Of a stretch of DNA of 64,000 nt, positions 43,101-51,166 are shown one piece after another; positions within the stretch are counted from its first letter, which is position 1; each line of letters begins with the position of its first letter. The position numbers and the translations under genes are program-made. Source of the DNA: Sandaracinaceae bacterium (GTDB lineage: Bacteria; Myxococcota_A; Polyangia; Polyangiales; Houyiibacteriaceae); contig JACKEI010000001.1 in the NCBI GenBank assembly GCA_020633075.1, positions 1,984,001 through 2,048,000 on the forward strand, written 5' to 3'. The notes under the pieces were generated by a model. It saw only the letters and a list, made by a program, of their open reading frames with translations, was not told the origin of the DNA and did not search any database.

Positions 43101-43782
43101 TGCACTGCAGCACCAGCTGCCCGGGGGCCTCGTCGCGCTCGTGGTAGTGGCAGTCGTTGGTGGCCACCAGCGGCAGACCCAGATCGCGGGCCAGGGCGCC
43201 CAGCACGTTGTTGAGCGGCCGGTTCTCGGGGAAGCCGTGGTCTTGCAGCTCGACGTAGAAGCGCCCCGGCGCGAAGCAGTCGCGCAGCTTGGCCATCGCC
43301 TCACGCCCGGCCTCGGGGCCCTGCATGAGGACCGCCTGCGCCAGGTACCCGCCCATGCAGCCGGAGAGCCCCACCAGGCCGGCGCTGTACTTGGCCAGCA
43401 GCTCGAAGTCGATGCGCGGCTGCCCGAGGGCCGTGAGCCCCTCCACCCAGCCCAGGCTCACCAGGCGGACGAGGTTCTGGTAGCCCTGCTGCGTCTCGGC
43501 CAAGAGCACCAGGTGGTGCAGACGGGGGTCGTTGGGATCGGCGCGGTGCCCGGGGGTGATGTTCACCTCGCAGCCGACGATGGGCTTGACCTTGGAGCCG
43601 GCGCAGAGCTTGTGCATCTGCACCGTGCCGAACATGTTCCCGTGGTCGGTCAGCGCCACGGCGCTCATCCCCATGGCGGCCGTCTGCTCCAGCAGGTTGC
43701 TCAGCCGAACGGAGCCATCCAGCATGGAGAACTCCGAGTGAACGTGGAGATGAACGAACTCGCCGGGCATGGGCAGGACCAT
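40129..43782 (-). CDS. dnaE: DNA polymerase III alpha subunit
   Basis: A 1217-residue replicative polymerase (family about 1160-1200). The PHP domain starts at once (FVHLHVHSEFSMLDG). The catalytic PDFDIDFC has Asp410 and Asp412. Then fingers, helix-hairpin-helix and OB-fold regions follow (GNTVIVLGGSVEAYRERRTK). ATG 43782 or 43770 may be the start; neither has a strong ribosome site. It extends DNA at the fork with the beta clamp. mutH overlaps its 3' end, an unusual coupling of replication and repair genes. No intein seen. Confidence 0.96.
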   Translation of the reverse strand: MVLPMPGEFVHLHVHSEFSMLDGSVRLSNLLEQTAAMGMSAVALTDHGNMFGTVQMHKLCAGSKVKPIVGCEVNITPGHRADPNDPRLHHLVLLAETQQGYQNLVRLVSLGWVEGLTALGQPRIDFELLAKYSAGLVGLSGCMGGYLAQAVLMQGPEAGREAMAKLRDCFAPGRFYVELQDHGFPENRPLNNVLGALARDLGLPLVATNDCHYHERDEAPGQLVLQCIGAGRSLREMEAMHHNSSEMYVKSPAQMVELFRDVPGAVRNTLTIAEMCAGQVSPLSDPKLPRFPVPEGETEESLLEHHAKRGLEARLADLDRRGIAYDRPVYEERLEVETKIINQMGFPGYFLIVQDFINWAKDHDVPVGPGRGSGAGSLVAYSLRITDLDPLPYGLLFERFLNPERVSMPDFDIDFCMDKREQVIDYVRRQYGHQSVGQIATFHQLKSKSVVKDVGRVKGLSPGDAARIAALIPDPIAGKSTPIPKALQEEEGLKTLYATDPAARDVLDIAQGLENLTRHAGMHAAGVVMSEGPIWDHVPVFCPDEGVYVTQYHKDDVEAAGLVKFDFLGLRTLTVLDKAVRLIDRRPDREGRFDLSAIPLDDLATYALLCSGETTNVFQLESTGMQDLFKKLKPDCFEDIVAAVALYRPGPMGAGMHNDFVERKHGRQRVEYPHPSIEPILRDTRGVIVYQEQVMQIAQVMGGYSLGGADLLRRAMGKKKESEMAKHKATFVEGAAKNGVDEKTAGDIFDLMAFFAGYGFNKSHSAAYALITYQTAYLKAHFPVEFTCATLSADKEKSDKVVRTVAEARSMGITVLPPDVNESEIDFSVVYAPEEGRDVRRPKDKPVCQKGVVHDPQVPRIRFGLGAIKGVGSAALDTVFECRKDDSGKEDPFVDLFDFCARVDLRRVNKAVVEALIQCGAFDASHGAKDVSRARAFAALEQAIERGKRLAAEQASGQTSLFGLLDEADTAKTYTRGGGTFPEAEDWDSRDQLQREKATLGFYVSGHPLDRYAAELRRFCNADTETLGSVDGNTVIVLGGSVEAYRERRTKRGDSIAFFELEDAVGRVEVIVRPKILEQGDNRERLKSGEPVLLTGRVQFERDRMADDDAPEQPKLVLNDVQLLASALAQKTTSVVVQLSVDEVSRQKLKSLRSTLEAHPGPCPVALTLSNPQSWSVEFAETGLHVEPTDGLLASLERLFGRKACELRWANPQAKPR

Positions 43783-43985
43783 ACGCGCTCGGGGGCTCGG
43801 GATCCACGCAGACGAGGCCCGCGCACGCGCCGTTTGCACGCCCCGCGCACAGCGTGCTAGATCCCGCGCCCCGCGAGCGCCTCGTGACCAGTCCGTGCGC
43901 GCCTCGACGAGCCTCTTCACCTCTGCCCGCGCAGACTCCGGCCCCCGGAGTTGACCGCCGGCGCCAACAGACACCCGGAATCATC

Positions 43986-44318
43986 ATGACCAAGTCGCCG
44001 CTCGCCATCGTCAAGGAGCGCTTCGGAGACAAGCAGAAGCTCGTCGAAGCCCTCAAGAAGCTCGCCACGGACGACCTCTTCCTCGATCGTGCCAACGCCG
44101 AGAAGGGGCTCGATCACGTCTCGAACCGCAAGCTCGTTCACCTTCACGACCTCCTCACGCAGGTCAAGAAGGACCACGGCTCGCGCGCGGGTCTCATCAA
44201 GGCCGTCGCGGCCGCCGAGGGCCACGCGGACGACGCCAGCTTCGTCGCCAGCCTCGAGCGTTTCCCGACCCCGCGCCTGGTGGATCGCCTCCGCTCGGCC
44301 CAGAAGCGCGCCAACTGA
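43986..44318 (+). CDS. Conserved hypothetical helical protein
   Basis: A 110-residue basic protein from ATG 43986, all helical by appearance: KSPLAIVKERFGDKQKLVEA, NRKLVHLHDLLTQVKKDHGS and LVDRLRSAQKRAN. It looks like a small conserved myxobacterial protein, but no function is known to me. Divergent from dnaE, with 203 bp between; followed by a long structured hairpin. Confidence 0.7.
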   Translation: MTKSPLAIVKERFGDKQKLVEALKKLATDDLFLDRANAEKGLDHVSNRKLVHLHDLLTQVKKDHGSRAGLIKAVAAAEGHADDASFVASLERFPTPRLVDRLRSAQKRAN

Positions 44319-44331
44319 TAGGGCTGGCAGA

Positions 44332-44369
44332 GTAGCGCCGTAGTTCCCAACGAACTTTTTCGGCGCTAC
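44332..44369 (+). terminator. Compound hairpin after the 110-residue gene
   Basis: Outer stem GTAGCGCCG/CGGCGCTAC (44332-44340 with 44361-44369) encloses an inner stem AGTTC/GAACT. It lies 13 bp past the stop and 34 bp before the next gene. No T-run follows the outer stem, though five T lie inside it; it could terminate or regulate. Confidence 0.5.
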
Positions 44370-44402
44370 GCTGTCATAGCCTTCGTGACGCACGCTCCTG
44401 AC

Positions 44403-45062
44403 ATGACAACGCTGCCCGGCCCCGAGCTGGGTGGCAGGGTCCCTGGGATGGACGAGATCGACCCCGAGCTGTTGGCGCTACCCGCGCCTCCTCGGGGTCT
44501 GCGCATCGCCACCATGGGGATGATGGCCGTCGTGGTGGCCGCCGCGATCTCTCTGGCGCTGAGCTTGAGCGTTGATATCGCGTACTTTTTTGGCCAGCGC
44601 GAGGTCACCCAGCTGGGGAACGCGACCACCCTGGACCCGGCGCTGTTGGTGCCCAACACGTACGTACAGATCGAAGGCAGCCCCATGCTGTCCACGGCCG
44701 TGCGCTACCGCCGCATCCTCGGGAGCGACCACTACACCCTGTACCCGTTGGCGGGGCAGCGGAACGTGTATGTGCAAGTTGCGTACGAGGATGACGACCA
44801 GGAGCGCCTGGCGACGCGGCGCGAGTTCGCGGGCCGGCTCGTGACCTTTGGTCAGCTCGGGGGGCGCTTCTCCTCGGTGCGGGCTTACCTGGAGACCCGC
44901 ATGAACCAGCCGGTCTCGGCGGACTCCATGGTGCTGCTCGCGGACGAGCCCCCGTCCAGCTATGCGTGGGCGCTGGGGGTGGTCCTCTTGGCCGCCTTCA
45001 TCGCGCTGCTGGATTCCTGGCTGATTCTGCGCTGGTTTCGGCCGCTTCCCAAAAGCGACTGA
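44403..45062 (+). CDS. Two-helix membrane protein
   Basis: About 219 residues from ATG 44403 (GTG 44385 possible). Transmembrane helix at about 32-58 (MGMMAVVVAAAISLALSLSV), a periplasmic domain of about 125 residues (YVQIEGSPMLSTAVRYRRIL), and a second helix at about 185-208 (GVVLLAAFIALLDSWLILRW). The middle domain is not recognised, although the pattern is common in Myxococcota. It precedes another membrane protein gene by 91 bp on the same strand. Confidence 0.7.
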   Translation: MTTLPGPELGGRVPGMDEIDPELLALPAPPRGLRIATMGMMAVVVAAAISLALSLSVDIAYFFGQREVTQLGNATTLDPALLVPNTYVQIEGSPMLSTAVRYRRILGSDHYTLYPLAGQRNVYVQVAYEDDDQERLATRREFAGRLVTFGQLGGRFSSVRAYLETRMNQPVSADSMVLLADEPPSSYAWALGVVLLAAFIALLDSWLILRWFRPLPKSD

Positions 45063-45153
45063 GGGCGAATAAGGGCGCACGAGGCCAGGCAACGCTTGAC
45101 AGTGTTGCTCCCGCGCGGCTACCTTCGCGCCCTCCCTTTGCAGCAGAGCAGCC

Positions 45154-46362
45154 ATGTCTGACGAGCCTCAAAAGCCACGTAAAGTCAAGGACTTGAAGGC
45201 CCGCCTGGGCCGGACCATCGCCCCCAGCACCGTTCAGGCAGGTGGAGGCGACATCGCCCCACCCCCGAACCTCGGAGGAGTGGTACCGCCGCCCTCGTCG
45301 GTGGGTGGTCTGCCCGCGCCCATGCTCGGTCAGGCGAAGTCCAAGGTCGAAGCGCCTCCCATGATCCAGGCGCAGCAAGCTGCTGCGGCCGAGGAAGAGG
45401 AGCGCCGCAAGAAGGCCAAGGCCGATCCCTTCGCTGCCGGTGAAGCCGCTGCGGGTCCGCAGCAGGTGCGCATCGTCATCGACGGGGAGCCCGTGGCGGA
45501 CAGCGAGGTCGGTCGCAAGCAGGCCGGCAAGATGGCCGCGTTCGGCGTCGTCTTCGCCATCATCGGAGCCATCATCGGTGTCACCATCGCGGGCGCCCGC
45601 AACAGCTCCGAGCAGCGCGAGGCGGCCATCCGCGACGCGCGCTCCATCCTGGAGAAGGCGCAGGAAGCGCAGTCGGCGGTGGTCCAGGCGCAGCAGCTCG
45701 TGGACCGGGCCGTCAACGCGTCCAACCCGCAGCGCACCGGCGGCGCCCAGGTGGACTACGAGGCCATCCAGGGCCTGCGTGCCATCGCTCGCCCGGAGTA
45801 CAACGTCGCCACCTTCGCCCAGTCGCAGTTCAACCAGTTCTCGGCCGCGGCGCAGCCCATCATCCAGTACCACATGCTGCTGGAGCAGCTGTTCACCACC
45901 ATCGAGAGGGTCGCCGGTCAGACGCTGAACGCGCGCAACCGCGCTGCGTTGGACGCCGCCGCCGCCGCCCTGACGGGTGTGGCCACGGACTCGCTCGCGC
46001 GCCCCACCACGGGCTGCGTGCCGGGTGTCGTGGGCGGGCAGCTGGTCTGCAACATGCACTTCATCGACTGGCCGGCCACCCCGCCGACCACGCCCATGAC
46101 CACCGTCCCGGCCCGCCCCACCCGGCGTGACCGGCCCACGGACAAGACCATCTACACCAACCAGCCGCTGACGACGACGCCCGAGAACTACGTCATCATC
46201 GTCAACCCCACCACCTCCCGCGACGTGCTGGGCGCGCAGGGCGCGGAGTTCGACGACTACCGTCGCGACCTGCTGGAGCTGCGCACGCTGGTGAACCAGA
46301 CCATCGAGGTCCAAGGGCAGCTCGAGCAGGCCCTCGGCCAGATCGTCGCCCACGAGAGCTGA
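45154..46362 (+). CDS. Membrane protein with proline-rich N-terminus and coiled coil
   Basis: A 402-residue protein. A cytoplasmic part (1-125) is Pro-rich then charged (AAEEEERRKKAKADP). One transmembrane helix (about 128-148, AAFGVVFAIIGAIIGVTIAG) is followed by a coiled coil (150-190, ARSILEKAQEAQSAVVQAQQ) and a long periplasmic region with a Pro/Thr stretch. No family is recognised. It has its own intrinsic terminator 30 bp downstream and is the last gene before the FHA pair. Confidence 0.7.
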   Translation: MSDEPQKPRKVKDLKARLGRTIAPSTVQAGGGDIAPPPNLGGVVPPPSSVGGLPAPMLGQAKSKVEAPPMIQAQQAAAAEEEERRKKAKADPFAAGEAAAGPQQVRIVIDGEPVADSEVGRKQAGKMAAFGVVFAIIGAIIGVTIAGARNSSEQREAAIRDARSILEKAQEAQSAVVQAQQLVDRAVNASNPQRTGGAQVDYEAIQGLRAIARPEYNVATFAQSQFNQFSAAAQPIIQYHMLLEQLFTTIERVAGQTLNARNRAALDAAAAALTGVATDSLARPTTGCVPGVVGGQLVCNMHFIDWPATPPTTPMTTVPARPTRRDRPTDKTIYTNQPLTTTPENYVIIVNPTTSRDVLGAQGAEFDDYRRDLLELRTLVNQTIEVQGQLEQALGQIVAHES

Positions 46363-46391
46363 GAGGACTCACACTCCGTGAGCCAACGAGG

Positions 46392-46421
46392 CGGGTCGCG
46401 AGAGCGGCCCGTTTTTGTTTT
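46392..46421 (+). terminator. Rho-independent terminator
   Basis: 8-bp stem CGGGTCGC/GCGGCCCG (46392-46399 with 46404-46411, one G-U pair) with GAGA loop, followed by TTTTTGTTTT. A textbook terminator, 30 bp past the stop of the coiled-coil protein gene. It also argues against the FHA gene starting upstream of it. Confidence 0.9.
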
Positions 46422-46473
46422 GGTCGGTCGCTTCCCGTTTCCGACGGCATGTGCCGTGTTATCGTTCGCTTCC

Positions 46474-47370
46474 GTGCGCCGCTATCGACTCCGCTACCAA
46501 TCCACGGACCTCGAGATGCCAGTCGGCGAGTTCGTCATCGGCCGCAGCGCCGAGTGCCACTTGGCCCTGGACGACACCCTGGTCTCGAGGCGGCACGCCA
46601 GCCTGGACGTGCGCGCCGACAGCGTGCGTATCCGCGATCTGGGAAGCCGCAACGGCGTGTCGGTGAACGGCACGCCCATCAGCGGCGATCACACGCTGAC
46701 CCACATGGACCGCATCACCATTGGTGGGCAGCAGATGACCTTCGTGGAGTTCCAGCCCAGCACCGGGGTCGGACGCCCCACCACGGACATGCTGCGCTGC
46801 CCTGCGTGTGGCCACTTCGCCGAGGCCAAGACGCGCGTCTGCACCAACTGCGGGACGGCGTTCAGCATGTCGCACGCCACGGTGGAGATTCAGCTGGACC
46901 CCAACGCGACCCTCTCCACGGAGGGGCGGTCGGTGTCCGCGTTCGCGCTCATCAGCAACCTCGCGCAGAAGTCGCTGCAGCTGAACAAGTTCACGGACGC
47001 GCAGCAGATGCTGCGCCCCCACATGGACAACCTGCTCGCCAAGCTGCGCCAAGAGGGCAGCGGGAGCCACGCCAACACGGACGTGGGCACGCTGTCGACC
47101 GCGACGCGCTTCGCGCTGCAGCTGGCCGAGGGGCTCGAGTCCCAGGAGTGGCTGGACTGGGTGTTGGAGGCGCACTTGGCCGCGTCGGTCTTGCTGAGCT
47201 CGGACCACATCGAGCACATGCACGTCCTCGTCCGCAAGGTCCGCTACCGCAACGTGAAGGCCCTGCGCGCCTACATGGAGGCCATGCAGGCACGCGCGCA
47301 CGCGTTCTCGCCCGCCGAGCGCTTTCGGCTGAAGCGGCTCGAAGGCCTCGAACGAGTCATCGCCGCATGA
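46474..47370 (+). CDS. FHA-domain/zinc-ribbon protein (first of two)
   Basis: A 298-residue protein from GTG 46474, chosen because upstream in-frame starts run into the terminator. The FHA domain (1-95) has FVIGRSAECHLALDDTLVSR with RHASLDV and LGSRNGVSVNG, the phosphothreonine-binding loop residues. A zinc ribbon CPACG-X11-CTNCG follows (about 108-128), then a helical C-terminal region (140-298). FHA domains read Thr-phosphorylated partners of Ser/Thr kinases, abundant in myxobacteria. The second paralogue begins 75 bp downstream. Partner unknown. Confidence 0.88.
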   Translation: MRRYRLRYQSTDLEMPVGEFVIGRSAECHLALDDTLVSRRHASLDVRADSVRIRDLGSRNGVSVNGTPISGDHTLTHMDRITIGGQQMTFVEFQPSTGVGRPTTDMLRCPACGHFAEAKTRVCTNCGTAFSMSHATVEIQLDPNATLSTEGRSVSAFALISNLAQKSLQLNKFTDAQQMLRPHMDNLLAKLRQEGSGSHANTDVGTLSTATRFALQLAEGLESQEWLDWVLEAHLAASVLLSSDHIEHMHVLVRKVRYRNVKALRAYMEAMQARAHAFSPAERFRLKRLEGLERVIAA

Positions 47371-47445
47371 AGACTTTCGACGGGCTGGAACTTCCAGAAG
47401 CCGAGTTCGCCTGAATGTGATATTTTCCAGCGCGGAGCAAGCTCG

Positions 47446-48273
47446 GTGGCACGATTCAGACTGAAATTCCTGCTGCAAGAGTTCGACCTGGTCGGGCCGG
47501 AAGTGTTGATGGGGCGCAGCCCGGAGTGTCACGTGACGCTGGAGGACCCGCTGGTGTCTCGTCAGCACGCGCGCATCCTGATCGGCGGCGACACCGCGCA
47601 GATCATGGACCTCGGCAGCCGTAACGGGACGCGCGTCAACGGGCAGCTCATCGAGGGCGCGGCGCTGCTCCACGACGGCGATCGCGTGCGCCTGGGCACT
47701 CAAGAGCTGCTCTTCTACATGGTGGACCGTGCGCCCCGCGAGGCGAAGACCACCGGGTTCATGACCATGTGCCGGTCGTGCAAGACCCCCTTCCCGGACA
47801 CCGCCAAGGAGTGCCCGCACTGCGGGACGCCGGCCATCGCGGAGGACGAGACCTTCAGCGGCTTCGCCGTGGAGCCCAGCCGCAGCTGGACCTATCAGCT
47901 GCTGGGCGAGGTCGTGGAGCGGGCGCTGGATGCCGGCCGCACGGAAGAGGCGGCGCGCATGTTTCGACGCGTCGCGCGCGAGATCGAGGTGCGCATCGAG
48001 CAGGGGGACCTGCTCGAGCCGCGGCAGATCGAGACCGTGGCGACCTACGCTGCGGCGCTGGCGCGCTCGGACGTCGCTACCGACTGGTTCGCCTGGCTGC
48101 TGGACCTGCACGTGCAGCACGGCTGCCCCGTGAGCGACGCGCTCGTGGAGCAGCTCCAGACGGCCGTGACGCTGCGCGGCCACACGCACGCGCGGCGCTA
48201 TCTCGACTGGGCCCGGGACGCTGGCCTCTCGAGCGACGCGCTGGACCGACTGGACACGCTCGTCGGGCACTGA
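47446..48273 (+). CDS. FHA-domain/zinc-ribbon protein (second of two)
   Basis: A 275-residue paralogue of the previous gene, from GTG 47446. The FHA domain has VLMGRSPECHVTLEDPLVSR with QHARIL and LGSRNGTRVNG. A zinc ribbon CRSCK-X10-CPHCG follows and then a helical region resembling the first copy's (VVERALDAGRTEEAARMFRR). Because the two share all modules in order, they arose by duplication and may form a pair or bind two different phosphoproteins. Convergent with the YceI-like gene. Confidence 0.88.
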   Translation: MARFRLKFLLQEFDLVGPEVLMGRSPECHVTLEDPLVSRQHARILIGGDTAQIMDLGSRNGTRVNGQLIEGAALLHDGDRVRLGTQELLFYMVDRAPREAKTTGFMTMCRSCKTPFPDTAKECPHCGTPAIAEDETFSGFAVEPSRSWTYQLLGEVVERALDAGRTEEAARMFRRVAREIEVRIEQGDLLEPRQIETVATYAAALARSDVATDWFAWLLDLHVQHGCPVSDALVEQLQTAVTLRGHTHARRYLDWARDAGLSSDALDRLDTLVGH

Positions 48274-48352
48274 GTCGTCGCCGCGGGCGGTGTCGGAGCT
48301 GCGGCCGCGCGTCGCGCAATGGACGCGCGGCGGTCGCAGGTGAAGGGCCCGC

Positions 48353-49237
48353 TCAGGGCGCGGCGGCTGGTGCGGCGGCGGCGGGTGCGGCGGCGGCTGG
48401 TGCGGCGGCGGCGGGCGCGGCGGCTCCCGACGCCGAGGTCGCGCGGAAGTCGAAGGTGATCGGGGCGGCGGTGGCCACCTTCTCGCCCAGCGCGGCGAGC
48501 GTGCGCTGCGCGAGCGTCCCAAACGCGCTGCGCGGGCGGATGTCGAACTCCTCGAGGCCCACCTCGACCGGCGCGAGCGAGCGAACACGCACGCTCGTGG
48601 CCTGCTCCCCGTCGTACGTGAAGGTGAGCTCGACGCGCGCCGTCTTGGGTACGGTGTGGCCATGAATCCGCAGCTGACCGTGCAGGGTCGCCTGCACCGT
48701 CCGCTCGGGGCCGGTCAACGCGGTGACGTCGGCGGCGCTGAGCTCGTCCACCCGCTCGACGCGGAACTCGGCCCAGCGGTTGGCCTCGCGGACGTCGGCC
48801 GGAGCGTCGGGTGAGATCTCGAACCACGTGCGCACGTGCTCGTTCTGGGTCTCGTTGCGGACCTCCTCTCCGAACGCCTGCTCCGCGCTCTCACGCTTCT
48901 GCTGGAGCACCTCGAGCTGGAGCAGGTCGATGCGCACGAGCGCCGTGCTCGTGGCCAGCTGCCCCAGGTCCACGCTGAGCTCGCCGTGCACGGACGAGGG
49001 GGCGCGACCGTGGATGTGCTCGAGCGGCGCCTCCATCAGGAAGTCCACGGCAGACCCGTCGGACACGACCTCGAAGCGGCTCGCGGCGGCGGGCGCGGCG
49101 GGCTCGGCGAGGGGCGCGCTGGCGGGCTCGGCGGGGGTGTTGTCACCGCAGCCACCGAGGGCGGCGCACGCCAGCGCCAGCATGGCGAGACGTGGGAGCG
49201 GCGGAACCGAAATGAGCGAGAGCAGACCTGAGGACAT
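48353..49237 (-). CDS. YceI-like lipoprotein with Ala-Pro tail
   Basis: A 294-residue protein from ATG 49237 (AAGGAG upstream). The signal peptide has lipobox LGGC. The core 60-255 resembles YceI lipocalin-like proteins, which bind isoprenoid chains: SAVDFLMEAPLEHIHGRAPS, LATSTALVRIDLLQLEVLQQ and LRIHGHTVPKTARVELTFTY. The tail is made of AAAAPAAAA repeats, encoded by a 33-bp-period DNA repeat at about 48355-48425. It is probably anchored to a membrane facing the periplasm. Divergent from the ceramidase gene. Confidence 0.8.
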   Translation of the reverse strand: MSSGLLSLISVPPLPRLAMLALACAALGGCGDNTPAEPASAPLAEPAAPAAASRFEVVSDGSAVDFLMEAPLEHIHGRAPSSVHGELSVDLGQLATSTALVRIDLLQLEVLQQKRESAEQAFGEEVRNETQNEHVRTWFEISPDAPADVREANRWAEFRVERVDELSAADVTALTGPERTVQATLHGQLRIHGHTVPKTARVELTFTYDGEQATSVRVRSLAPVEVGLEEFDIRPRSAFGTLAQRTLAALGEKVATAAPITFDFRATSASGAAAPAAAAPAAAAPAAAAPAAAP

Positions 49238-49369
49238 GGAGAACTCCTTCTTCGTCGCGCAGCGCGACCGACAGTGCGTCATACCCCGAAGCGCGCTCGA
49301 TGTTACGCCGCGTGTCCGCGGAGGGACGCCGTCTGGTCGCGCGGCGCGGATTGGACTAGACCAGCGGGC

Positions 49370-51148
49370 ATGTCGGCGGACGCACTCCACCAAGAAGCCG
49401 GGAACTCGTTGCGCTACCGGGCGGGATTCGGTCGCACGGAGATCACGGCGTACGAGCATGGGATGGCCATGCTTGGCTGGGAGCACCCGGAGCACAGGGT
49501 GCGCGGCGTGGCCACGCCTCTGTTTGCGCGCGCGCTCTTCGTGGAGGACGCGGAGCACGGGGGCCGGATGGTCCTCGTCGTGGCCGAGCTGGGGTACCTC
49601 ACGTGCGCGATCCGGCTGGGGGTGCTGGCGGCCCTCACGGAGCGCGCAAAGAACGAGCCCGCGCTGCGAGGCCTGGGTCCGCACAACGTCGCGCTGAGCG
49701 CCACGCACACACACTCCGGGCCCAGCGGCCTGTCGCAGTTCCCGATGTACAACACCACGAACCGCGGCTTCTCACCGCCGGTCTTCGACGCGGTGGTGAC
49801 GGGCATCGTGTCCGCCATCGCGCAGGCCGTGGAGCGCGCCGAGCCGGCGACGCTCCGCTACGCGGCGGCGCGCATCCCCTACCACGTGCCGGTGGCGTTC
49901 AACCGCTCGGTGCGGGCCTTCAACGACAACCACGACACGCGCCCGGTCCCAGCAGCACGCCCGGAGCTCGCCACCGCGCGCGAGAGCAAGACGCTGCGCG
50001 TGGACGACGCGGCCGGGCGCGGGCTCGGCCTGGTGAATTGGTTCGGCCTGCACGGGACCAGCCTGCACACGCATCTCGACGAGCTGCACTCGGACAACAA
50101 GGGCATCGCGGCGGTGGCGGTCGAGCAACGGGCGGCGTCAGCGCCTGAGCAGCGGGACGACTTCGTCGCGATCTTCGCGCAGGGCGCAGCGGGCGACGTG
50201 TCCCCCAACCGCCGCTGGCATCGTCGGCGCGGCGAGGCCATCGGCGAGCACGACGACGACCACGCCAGCGCCGAGCTCAACGGCGCGCTGCAGGCCGAGT
50301 ACGCGTGGCAGGCCTTCGAGCGCGCGGCGCGGACTACCCCCCTTGGTGGCGCCGTGGGCGGGCGCACCCTGCACCTGGACATGGCCGACGCGCCGGTCGC
50401 TGCGCGCTTCGTGGGGGAGCGGCCACACCCACCGGCACCGGGAGCACAGGTGCGCACGCGCGGCGCCAGGCTGGGGCTGAGCATGAGCCTCGGCACCCTC
50501 GAGGGGCCGGGCCCCCTGCATGGCCTGCGCCCACTCTTTGCGGCCATCGCGACCCTGCGCCGCCGGGCGGCCAAGGACGACCCGCAGGTCCCGCTCATGG
50601 AGGTGGGGCACGGCGTCCGGGGTCGCGCTCTCGGGCTGGTGCCGTACACGCGCCTCGCGAGGCTCGGCCGCTTCGACTACTCCATGGCCTACATGAGCGC
50701 GGCCTACGCGGGCGGCGTGCTGGGGGACGACCCGTGGGCCCCACGCTTCTTGCCCCTGCAGCTGCTGTCCATTGCCGGCCTGCCCGTGGCGCTGCTGCCA
50801 GGGGAGCCCACCACGACCGCCGGGCGCCGCGTGCGAGCCCTGCTGCGCGAGCGCCTACCACACGCGGTCGACGCCGTCGTGGCCGGACACTCGAACGGCT
50901 ACGGTGGGTACATCACCACGCGCGAGGAGTACGCCCATCAGCGCTACGAAGGCGCGTCCACGCTGTTTGGCCCGCACACGCTGGGGGCGTACCTCACTGC
51001 GCTAGACGGCCTCGCGCAGGAACCCGTGGCCGAGGACCCCGAGGCTGACGCGCTGGGCCCTCCCCTGGCCCCCTTCGACCACGCCCGCTTGGTCGCCCAG
51101 CGGGAGCAGGCCCGCGCACGTATCCCGGACGCGCTGCGCGGGAGCTAG
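49370..51148 (+). CDS. Neutral/alkaline ceramidase-like hydrolase without signal peptide
   Basis: A 592-residue protein from ATG 49370. Family signatures are NVALSATHTHSGPSG (zinc ligands His113 and His115), NWFGLHGTSL and FAQGAAGDVSPN, which has the nucleophile Ser region of neutral ceramidase. Neutral ceramidases cut the amide bond of ceramides. Known bacterial ones are secreted, but here no signal peptide is seen, so it may act on the cell's own sphingolipids in the cytoplasm; myxobacteria do make sphingolipids. Divergent from the YceI-like gene and convergent with the M50 protease gene. Confidence 0.82.
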   Translation: MSADALHQEAGNSLRYRAGFGRTEITAYEHGMAMLGWEHPEHRVRGVATPLFARALFVEDAEHGGRMVLVVAELGYLTCAIRLGVLAALTERAKNEPALRGLGPHNVALSATHTHSGPSGLSQFPMYNTTNRGFSPPVFDAVVTGIVSAIAQAVERAEPATLRYAAARIPYHVPVAFNRSVRAFNDNHDTRPVPAARPELATARESKTLRVDDAAGRGLGLVNWFGLHGTSLHTHLDELHSDNKGIAAVAVEQRAASAPEQRDDFVAIFAQGAAGDVSPNRRWHRRRGEAIGEHDDDHASAELNGALQAEYAWQAFERAARTTPLGGAVGGRTLHLDMADAPVAARFVGERPHPPAPGAQVRTRGARLGLSMSLGTLEGPGPLHGLRPLFAAIATLRRRAAKDDPQVPLMEVGHGVRGRALGLVPYTRLARLGRFDYSMAYMSAAYAGGVLGDDPWAPRFLPLQLLSIAGLPVALLPGEPTTTAGRRVRALLRERLPHAVDAVVAGHSNGYGGYITTREEYAHQRYEGASTLFGPHTLGAYLTALDGLAQEPVAEDPEADALGPPLAPFDHARLVAQREQARARIPDALRGS

Positions 51149-51166
51149 CCCTCCGCTGGCGCGTGC

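Noticed and set aside
41005..43860. Long plus-strand open frame opposite dnaE
   Set aside because: Shadow frame; dnaE on the other strand has full domain evidence.
48355..48425. GC-rich intergenic repeat
   Set aside because: It encodes the Ala-Pro tail of the YceI-like lipoprotein, so it is coding.
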